21,237 nucleotides of DNA from Candidatus Aminicenantota bacterium (lineage in GTDB: Bacteria > Acidobacteriota > Aminicenantia > UBA2199): NCBI GenBank assembly GCA_020355945.1, contig CP070627.1, positions 7,062,353-7,083,589 on the forward strand, read 5' to 3'. The translations under genes and the position numbers were made by a program. The number at the start of each line of letters is the position of its first letter. Position 1 is the stretch's first letter. This document shows, one piece after another, positions 15,450 through 21,237 of the stretch. Under the pieces are notes generated by a model. It was not told the DNA's origin. It did not search any database and saw only the letters and a list, made by a program, of their open reading frames with translations.

Positions 15450-17714
15450 ATGAAAACAAGGATTTTAGCCTTTATTAGAAAGAGAAAGCGCCTGGTTATT
15501 ATGTTGGGGATTCTTTTTGTTATTCTCCTGGTGGGGATCATTTACTTTGTCTCCTTTGACCCGGGGGTTTTCAAAAAAAATGCCTATTCCACCACCTTTT
15601 ATGACCGGGAAGGCAAGCCTTTACGCACTTTTTTTTCAGCGGATGAAACCTATGCCCAAACCTGTGGTTTAGCCGAGGTTTCACCCCATTTTCTCCGGGC
15701 CATTGTCCTGATCGAGGATAAGAAATTCTACCGCCACAAAGGCGTCGTACTTTCGTCACTCTTTCGCGCCCTCTGGCAGAATGTCAAAGGCCAACGCATT
15801 GTATCCGGGGGTTCTACCATTACCATGCAATTAGCCAAATTGGTGTATCGTCATCAAAAGCGCACCATTTTCAATAAAATTTCCGAAATTTTTTCAGCCT
15901 TAAAGTTTGAGCTCCACCTGTCCAAAGCCGAAATATTAGAAGCTTATATCAATCGACTTCCTTTTGGGAACATGATTTACGGGGTTAAAACAGCTGCCCG
16001 GTTTTATTTTGGCAAGGACCCGTCGCAGTTATCGTTAAACCAGGCCCTTTACCTGGCTCTTATTCCCAAATCCCCGTCCCGGTACAACCCGGCACGCCGG
16101 GTCAAGGCCCTGGAGAAGCGATGGAAAACCATCCTTGAGATTTTCCGGGATAATAATCACATCACGCCGGATGAATACCAACGGGCCCGCGGTGAAGGTA
16201 TCCGGTTCCGGATGAATCAATACCCCTTCCTGGCCCCCCATTTTATCGACCTGGTAAAAAAAAGATATGAAGGTAAAAAAATCCCGGGGCTTGTTTATAC
16301 CACACTGGATTATAATGTGCAAAAGGAGTTGGAAGGTATTACCCGGGAGCACCTGGTGCGGCTGAAGCCTTACCAGGTCAAATCCGCAGCCGCGGTAGTT
16401 ATTGATAATCACACCCACCAGGTGATTGGTTTTATGGGCTCTCCCGATTATTTCAATGATGAGCTTTCCGGGTATGTAAACCTGGCCACTGCCCTTCGTC
16501 AGCCGGGTTCTACTTTAAAGCCCTTTGTATATGGCATTGCCCTGGAAAATGGTTATACCCCGGCCTTTATCGTTCCTGACATCCGTTTTCCCTCCAGGGG
16601 TGGATTTTTCCCGAAAAATCACGATGGCAGGGAGCATGGTCCCTTGCGTTTGCGCGTTGCCCTGGCCTGTTCCTACAATATCCCCGCCTTCTACCTGGCC
16701 ATGAAACTCAAACCCATACGGGTGATCCAAAAATTAAACCAGGCGGGATTTACTTATATAAAAAATGAATCCGGGTTCTACGGTGAAACCATTGCCCTGG
16801 GTTCCGGTGAAGTGCGACTATTAGATTTGGTCACAGCTTTTTCCGCATTTGCCAATAAAGGCATAATATACTCACCCACCTTTATCAAAGGAGAACCCGT
16901 CCCTACTAAGCGGTTGTTTGCCGAGACCACAGCGTTTTTAATATGGGATATCCTGGCAGACCCCTCTGCGCGTTTTGCTTCGTTTGGTTATGATTCTTCC
17001 ATGAACTTGCCCTTTCCCGTGGCCATCAAAACCGGGACTTCCAAAGGTTTCCGGGACAGGTGGGCTGTAGGCGTCAATTCTGAGTACACGATAGGCGTAT
17101 GGATCGGCAATCCTGACGGCGAAAACATGAAAGACACCACAAATGTGGGCAGTGTATCCACGATGTTAAGGGACATTTTCCTGGCTATTCAGACCGATTG
17201 GACAGCAGGTGCGGTGGAAATACCGGCAGGAATTGTTAAACAGGCCATTTGTCCCTTATCGGGAGAATTGGTTTCTGAAAATTGCCCGGATGCGGTAGAG
17301 GAATATTTTGATGCTCAAAACCTACCGCAGCAAACATGCACCTGGCATGTCCGCTCTCATGAAGATGGTGAACCAAAGGTCAATTACCCGGAGCTGTATA
17401 AAAAATGGGCAATCAAAAACAATCCGGATAACACCGTTGAAATTGAAATCGCACAGCAAAAGCGCATTACGTTTCCGCAGCCAGGGGATTTTTTCTATAT
17501 CTCCGATGCCATTTCTCCACAAGATCAGCAAATCACCTTTGAAGTCATGGGCTTCGAGCCTGGTGAAACAATTGATTATTATTTGGACGGAGTGCTGTAC
17601 CGGAGAATGGTTTATCCACAGTTCCCGGTTTGGCAGTTAGAGAAAGGCGACCACACGTTGGTTATAAAAATCAAAGAACAGGCTATTGATTCCATCTCAT
17701 TTATTGTCAGGTAA
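15450..17714 (+). CDS. pbpC: Penicillin-binding protein 1C (bifunctional glycosyltransferase/transpeptidase)
   Basis: A 754-residue class A PBP. One N-terminal membrane helix (about 14-34) is followed by a GT51 transglycosylase domain with catalytic Glu89 (IEDKKFYRHKGV) and GGSTITMQLAKL. The transpeptidase domain has SxxK at Ser354-Lys357 (QPGSTLKPF), SYN at 408-410 and KTGT at 527-530. The last about 95 residues match the BiPBP_C beta domain that marks PBP1C. It polymerises and crosslinks peptidoglycan in the periplasm. The SD AGGAAAG lies just before ATG 15450. It is 24 nt downstream of the sigma-54 regulator, hence probably in an operon with it. In Enterobacteria pbpC is next to the A2M gene yfhM; here the A2M gene is at 1-4392 with the peptide system between them. 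Confidence 0.93.
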   Translation: MKTRILAFIRKRKRLVIMLGILFVILLVGIIYFVSFDPGVFKKNAYSTTFYDREGKPLRTFFSADETYAQTCGLAEVSPHFLRAIVLIEDKKFYRHKGVVLSSLFRALWQNVKGQRIVSGGSTITMQLAKLVYRHQKRTIFNKISEIFSALKFELHLSKAEILEAYINRLPFGNMIYGVKTAARFYFGKDPSQLSLNQALYLALIPKSPSRYNPARRVKALEKRWKTILEIFRDNNHITPDEYQRARGEGIRFRMNQYPFLAPHFIDLVKKRYEGKKIPGLVYTTLDYNVQKELEGITREHLVRLKPYQVKSAAAVVIDNHTHQVIGFMGSPDYFNDELSGYVNLATALRQPGSTLKPFVYGIALENGYTPAFIVPDIRFPSRGGFFPKNHDGREHGPLRLRVALACSYNIPAFYLAMKLKPIRVIQKLNQAGFTYIKNESGFYGETIALGSGEVRLLDLVTAFSAFANKGIIYSPTFIKGEPVPTKRLFAETTAFLIWDILADPSARFASFGYDSSMNLPFPVAIKTGTSKGFRDRWAVGVNSEYTIGVWIGNPDGENMKDTTNVGSVSTMLRDIFLAIQTDWTAGAVEIPAGIVKQAICPLSGELVSENCPDAVEEYFDAQNLPQQTCTWHVRSHEDGEPKVNYPELYKKWAIKNNPDNTVEIEIAQQKRITFPQPGDFFYISDAISPQDQQITFEVMGFEPGETIDYYLDGVLYRRMVYPQFPVWQLEKGDHTLVIKIKEQAIDSISFIVR

Positions 17715-17800
17715 TAGCCGCCCAAAAGTAGAAACAATTAGTAGCATTCTCCTCTTTTCCATTCTATGCCTTCGGCGACCAGGAACCTTTCAGGTAACAG

Positions 17801-17821
17801 TCATTGGTCATTAGTCATTGG
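17801..17821. repeat. Heptanucleotide tandem repeat, three units
   Basis: TCATTGG, TCATTAG and TCATTGG, between pbpC and ftsY, just upstream of the ftsY promoter. It resembles the short tandemly repeated heptanucleotides known from cyanobacterial genomes (from memory, TTGGTCA is among those units). Confidence 0.55.
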
Positions 17822-17840
17822 TGAAAACAGGGACAATTTA

Positions 17841-17869
17841 TTGAAATATAACCTCCAAAAAGGTATAAT
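17841..17869 (+). promoter_or_regulatory. Consensus sigma-70 promoter of ftsY, probably leaderless
   Basis: TTGAAA (17841-17846), a 17-nt spacer and a perfect TATAAT (17864-17869), with only 6 nt before ATG 17876. The expected +1 is the A of the start codon. No SD is present in the short gap. Confidence 0.7.
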
Positions 17870-17875
17870 AACCTT

Positions 17876-18829
17876 ATGAAATTGAACAATTTGTTTAAAG
17901 GATCATTAAAGAGAAAACTGGACGCTGTACTCAGTTCCAAAAAATCCAGGGAAGAAATCTTCGAAGAAGTAGAAGAACAACTGGTGCTGGCGGATATTTC
18001 CCTGGAACTGGTAGAAGAAATCCTGGCAAATGTCCGAAAGACCAGTAAACTCTCCTTTGAAAAAGAGGATTTTTTCCAGGTACTGAAAGAAGAAATCAAA
18101 CGTATTTTCGCTGCCATTGGCACCTCCCCTGGTCGTCCCCGCGTGGACACCCTCCTGCCGGTGGACCAGTTGAAGATTCCCGGGAAGAAAACCGAAGAGA
18201 CCACGAAAGATGAAAAAGTTATCATCATGTTGGTGGGTGTTAATGGCAGTGGTAAGACCACTACCGCAGCCAAACTGGCTTATCATTATCAACAACAAGG
18301 TAAAAACGTTTTGATGTCTGCGGCGGATACATTTCGGGCTGCCGGAAGTTCCCAGCTTTCTTTATGGGGTGAACGACTGGATATCCCGGTGATTGGCGGT
18401 GAAAGGGGTGCAGACCCCGGGTCCGTGGTTTACAACAGCGTCAACTCGTTAATGAGTAAAGATTATGACGTGCTGATCATTGATACGGCCGGAAGGGTAC
18501 AGACCCGGGAAAATTTCATGAAAGAACTGGAAAAACTCAGCAAAATCGTGAAAAAATTTATCCCTTCAGGGCCCACAGATACCTTACTGGTGATTGATGC
18601 CACCATGGGGCAGAATACCCTGGACCAGGCGAAAAAGTTCAAGACCTTTAGCGGCATTAACGGCATGATTTTAGCAAAAGTGGATGGAACCGCCAAAGGG
18701 GGAACCGTGATCAATATCATCAATGAAATGCGCATACCGGTGAAATATGTGGGCACTGGTGAAACCGAAAAAGACCTGGCCCCCTTCTCCGTAGATGAAT
18801 TCATTGACTCATTATTAAGTGACCAGTGA
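17876..18829 (+). CDS. ftsY: Signal recognition particle receptor FtsY
   Basis: A 317-residue SRP-type GTPase that docks SRP-ribosome complexes at the membrane. The helical N domain (about 1-100) is followed by the G domain with GVNGSGKT (121-128), DTFRAAG (151-157), DTAGR (203-207), the guanine-specificity motif as AKVD (267-270, where TKLD is canonical) followed by GTAKGG, and closing GTGE (293-296). The long acidic A domain found in E. coli FtsY is absent, as in many bacteria. The gene is monocistronic by appearance. Its last codons overlap a heptad repeat (18819-18839). Confidence 0.95.
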   Translation: MKLNNLFKGSLKRKLDAVLSSKKSREEIFEEVEEQLVLADISLELVEEILANVRKTSKLSFEKEDFFQVLKEEIKRIFAAIGTSPGRPRVDTLLPVDQLKIPGKKTEETTKDEKVIIMLVGVNGSGKTTTAAKLAYHYQQQGKNVLMSAADTFRAAGSSQLSLWGERLDIPVIGGERGADPGSVVYNSVNSLMSKDYDVLIIDTAGRVQTRENFMKELEKLSKIVKKFIPSGPTDTLLVIDATMGQNTLDQAKKFKTFSGINGMILAKVDGTAKGGTVINIINEMRIPVKYVGTGETEKDLAPFSVDEFIDSLLSDQ

Positions 18830-18839
18830 CGGGTGATCG
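18819..18839. repeat. Heptanucleotide tandem repeat at the ftsY stop codon
   Basis: AGTGACC, AGTGACG and GGTGATC, spanning the last ftsY codons and the stop. The unit differs from the other arrays but the 7-nt period is the same. Confidence 0.45.
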
Positions 18840-19018
18840 AAGTGAAAATTATCGAGGAGCCGCCTCTTCCTTAAATCTTAAAAATAATAAAATGATTGGT
18901 GAAAGCATCCCCAAACACGACTCTGCCAAAATGAAAGGGTGTCGATTTTAAGAGGGCGTACTAATTACCTGTCCACACTGTCCCTTGTTTTGTTCTTCTT
19001 GTTTTCGCGTCTTAACCC

Positions 19019-19047
19019 TTGACAAAGGCGAAGGATTAGAATAAGAT
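19019..19047 (+). promoter_or_regulatory. Sigma-70 promoter of the AAA ATPase gene
   Basis: TTGACA (19019-19024), a 17-nt spacer and TAAGAT (19042-19047). The leader of about 28 nt carries an AGAGG SD-like stretch. A 9-codon mini-frame, ATG 19054 to TAA 19080, ends one nt before the gene's ATG. The remaining intergenic DNA (18840-19018) shows nothing else recognisable. Confidence 0.55.
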
Positions 19048-19081
19048 GAGATGATGACAGAAAAAAATAGAGGCCATTAAG

Positions 19082-20665
19082 ATGACATATCAGACACCGA
19101 AACGCTTTTTTGAAGATTCCGGCACGGTAAACCCGGAAGAGTCTTATTATGTACCCTTAGACAATGTTTACAATACTAAAAAACAAGATATTAAAACCAT
19201 GGTTGACCGGGGTAGATACTTTTCCATATTTGCCCCGAGACAGAGCGGCAAGACAACTTTTTTTGAGGGAATTCGCGATCAATTGCACGACGAACCGACA
19301 TATGTCTCTATAATATTGAGTTTCGAGAAATACACCAATATAGATAAAACCCGGTTCTATCAATTAATCGAAGAAGAACTCTATTCCCAATTACTAAACA
19401 GGTTGAGAAGAGTAAATTGCGATAAAATCGAGGCGGTTGAGAGATTTTTAGACAGCCACCGTCTTATCGACCATATTTCCTTCACCCAGTTGTTCGATGA
19501 ATTAAACCGGCTCATCCAGTTCAAAAAGATTGTGATTTTTATAGACGAATTTGATGGCATCCCTTTAAAAGAATTAGGGAATTTTCTTACTGCATTAAGG
19601 TCTTTGTACCAGAAATACAAAAAAGTAAAGCAAAAAGCTCTCTATTCCGTAGGCCTGGTGGGTATTAGAAATATAACAAAACTAGTCGTGGGCGGTGTGT
19701 CTCCTTTTAATATTGCAGACCAGGTTAATCTTCCCGCTTTCACCCTGGAAAATGTTCGCTGCCTTTATGCCCAGTATACCGAAGAAACCAACCAGCCCTT
19801 CACACCAGGAGCAGTGAAAAAAGTCTACGAAGAAACAGCCGGTCAGCCCTGGCTGGTGAACCGGTTGGGCACCATCCTTACCATAGACATAAAACCCGAA
19901 ACAATGGAACCTATCGATGAAAAGGATGTAGAACAGGCCATTGGCATGCTGCTCAGGGAAAAAAATGACCATTTCGACAATCTTTATGAAAAGGCAAAGC
20001 TGCACAAAGAGACTTTTGTAGAGATCGTATTTGATCATGTGGAATATGAGCCGGATGGTGAGGACCAGGGTTGGTTGGAACAATACGGTTTAATAAAATA
20101 TAAAAATGGAAATGCCGTTGTGGCTAATAACATTTATAAAACCAGGTTTATAAAAACGTTTTTTAAAGAAGTCAACGCATACCGGGAGATATCGATACAG
20201 GCCTACACCCTTGCTGGAAACCGGCTTGATATGAAACGCATTCTCCTTGATTTTAACAATTATATTGCCCAAATCGGGGTGAATGCCTTCTACCAAAAGA
20301 AAAAGCCCTATGAGAAGACCGGGCAATTTTCGCTGACTGCATGGCTGTATCAATTTGTGAGAAGTGGAGAAGGAGAACTTCGCTATGAAGCTTCCAGTGG
20401 GCTGGGGAGAATGGATATCCTTCTTACCTATAAAGGGAAAAAATATATCATTGAAACCAAAGTGAACCGTTATGATATCAACGCGATTCTTGAGGAGGGA
20501 ATTACCCAATTGTCCGGGAAATATTTGGCTACAGAGTTCTTTGCTGAGGGTTACCTGGTGATTTTTGACACCCGGGTTCCTGTGGGTGCGGGTTGTAAAC
20601 CACAGGTGCACCAGGTGGGAGACTATACCGTTACCAGTTTCAACATCAGCATTGGAAGACCCTAA
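19082..20665 (+). CDS. AAA-like ATPase with C-terminal PD-(D/E)XK nuclease-fold domain
   Basis: A 527-residue protein. The N-terminal P-loop ATPase has Walker A APRQSGKTT (51-59) and Walker B IVIFIDEFD (about 149-157). A C-terminal segment (about 410-465) has the PD-(D/E)XK arrangement: GRMDILL at about 441-447, then YIIETKVNR with the E-x-K at about 458-460. There is no signal or membrane segment. Proteins of this AAA-like plus PDDEXK_9 layout are lineage-expanded in several environmental phyla; their role is not established, and defence, selfish-element or DNA-repair roles are all possible. The start is chosen by the AGAGG stretch upstream and the conserved N-terminus. A truncated methyltransferase fragment directly downstream suggests this gene sits at a rearrangement point. 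Confidence 0.85.
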   Translation: MTYQTPKRFFEDSGTVNPEESYYVPLDNVYNTKKQDIKTMVDRGRYFSIFAPRQSGKTTFFEGIRDQLHDEPTYVSIILSFEKYTNIDKTRFYQLIEEELYSQLLNRLRRVNCDKIEAVERFLDSHRLIDHISFTQLFDELNRLIQFKKIVIFIDEFDGIPLKELGNFLTALRSLYQKYKKVKQKALYSVGLVGIRNITKLVVGGVSPFNIADQVNLPAFTLENVRCLYAQYTEETNQPFTPGAVKKVYEETAGQPWLVNRLGTILTIDIKPETMEPIDEKDVEQAIGMLLREKNDHFDNLYEKAKLHKETFVEIVFDHVEYEPDGEDQGWLEQYGLIKYKNGNAVVANNIYKTRFIKTFFKEVNAYREISIQAYTLAGNRLDMKRILLDFNNYIAQIGVNAFYQKKKPYEKTGQFSLTAWLYQFVRSGEGELRYEASSGLGRMDILLTYKGKKYIIETKVNRYDINAILEEGITQLSGKYLATEFFAEGYLVIFDTRVPVGAGCKPQVHQVGDYTVTSFNISIGRP

Positions 20666-20668
20666 AAT

Positions 20669-20796
20669 ATGGAAATAAAATACCTGGTTCCCTGCCACCG
20701 CGTAATCGGCAGCGGCGGTAAAATCGGCGGCTTTTCCGCACCCGGCGGTATCGAAACCAAAAAAAACTGCTAAAAATGGAAGGAATTGAATTATAG
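20669..20796 (+). pseudogene. Remnant of methylated-DNA--protein-cysteine methyltransferase (Ogt/Ada C-terminus), frameshifted
   Basis: The frame from 20669 encodes [20 protein letters not shown] then GGIETKK, which is the active-site signature (PCHRVI) and following segment of O6-alkylguanine-DNA alkyltransferases. The expected ~110+ residues before the active site are missing; the fragment begins 3 nt after the AAA gene's stop. In an A8 tract (20759-20766) the frame breaks to a stop at 20771-20773. Shifting one base (as if A9) restores a typical family ending, [16 protein letters not shown] at 20794-20796. I read this as a 5'-truncated, frameshifted pseudogene. Confidence 0.85.
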
Positions 20797-20862
20797 GGAG
20801 AGAAAGGGAACAGGGAGATTATTCCTTCGGGATAGGTTATCCGGAGAAAGGAGGAAGGTAAA

Positions 20863-21237
20863 ATGTTCGAGGTGATTAAAGACAAAATATGGAACTTATT
20901 AAAAGAAAAAGATATCTCTCTTGCCATGATTTACGACGAAAAAGGCAAAATTCTCTGGCACAGGGGGAGAAAAATTATAGGAAAAGATGTTTTTACGGGT
21001 GAAGGTTTTTGCAAAAGTTATATCGATGAAAGTAGGAACAATCCCGACAGGATCGATTCCGACCCGGATAATTTATCAAGGTCGGCAGATGAACTGAAGG
21101 TCAAAAGCATTATCATTCATCCGATTAAACGCAAGTTCTTTCTTTATATTGACAGTGGGGAAAAAAACTTTTTTACTCCTGAGGACAGGATTTCTTTCAA
21201 GGTTTTAGGTGAAATTTTAGAACAGTTTATTATACGG
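20863..21237 (+). CDS. Unrecognised protein, possibly GAF-like sensor domain (3' end outside window)
   Basis: 125 residues are visible and the frame is open to the window edge. ATG 20863 is preceded by a strong SD (AGGAGG, 20849-20854) with 8-nt spacing. The sequence starts MFEVIKDKIWNLLKEKD and continues with alternating strands (LAMIYDEKGKILWHRGRKIIG, split here at residues 20-40) and ends with FFTPEDRISFKVLGEILEQF. That ending resembles the closing helix of GAF-type sensor domains found in front of sigma-54 activators or kinases. The identity is uncertain without the C-terminal part. Confidence 0.7.
   Translation, partial: MFEVIKDKIWNLLKEKDISLAMIYDEKGKILWHRGRKIIGKDVFTGEGFCKSYIDESRNNPDRIDSDPDNLSRSADELKVKSIIIHPIKRKFFLYIDSGEKNFFTPEDRISFKVLGEILEQFIIR

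Overview
The window is a moderately AT-rich bacterial chromosome segment. Its long propeller-type sensor kinases, an AAA/PD-(D/E)XK protein and a sigma-54 regulator suggest an uncultured Acidobacteriota/Aminicenantes-like lineage, but this assignment is an inference and no rRNA is present to test it.

Layout: the 3' part of an alpha-2-macroglobulin (A2M) gene (1-4392) converges on a small zinc-ribbon gene (4527-4739, minus). Next come two tandem paralogous cassettes (5218-8766 and 8837-12379). Each has a tiny minus-strand peptide gene, a ~400 bp control region and a divergent ~1000-residue membrane sensor histidine kinase on the plus strand. A radical SAM/SPASM protein (12376-13815, minus) converges on the second kinase. 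A divergent NtrC-family sigma-54 response regulator (14037-15425) is followed 24 nt later by a class A penicillin-binding protein, PBP1C (15450-17714). Then come ftsY (17876-18829), an AAA ATPase/nuclease-fold protein (19082-20665), a frameshifted remnant of an O6-alkylguanine-DNA methyltransferase (20669-20796) and the 5' part of an unrecognised, possibly GAF-like gene running off the end (20863-21237).

The most interesting content is what looks like a self-contained, sensor-controlled RiPP (ribosomally made, post-translationally modified peptide) system. The two short peptides (46 and 42 aa) share a leader-like N-terminal half (IVFEKLTV..QEKVRAGE) and a variable C-terminal half with an exactly spaced C-x8-C-H signature. 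Each peptide gene is preceded by a well-matched sigma-54 promoter (TGGCA-N6-TTGCT). Upstream of each promoter are three copies of a 17-bp imperfect palindrome (TGYAAYAAAATRTKACA), centred near -110, -200 and -288 in both cassettes. The nearby sigma-54 response regulator is the natural candidate to bind these sites. The two kinases lack receiver domains and so need a separate partner. The radical SAM protein, with a PqqD-like N-terminus and a SPASM cluster domain, is the natural candidate maturase. The working model is: periplasmic propeller sensor -> kinase -> sigma-54 regulator -> peptide transcription -> radical SAM modification. No dedicated exporter or leader peptidase is visible in the window.

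A second theme is translation without a Shine-Dalgarno (SD) sequence. Both kinases, the radical SAM gene and ftsY each have a TTGnAA/TTGAAA-N17-TAnnAT promoter ending only 6-9 nt before the ATG, so they are probably leaderless. The peptide genes instead carry identical strong SD sequences. The A2M and pbpC genes, which are adjacent in Enterobacteria (yfhM-pbpC), flank the peptide system here.
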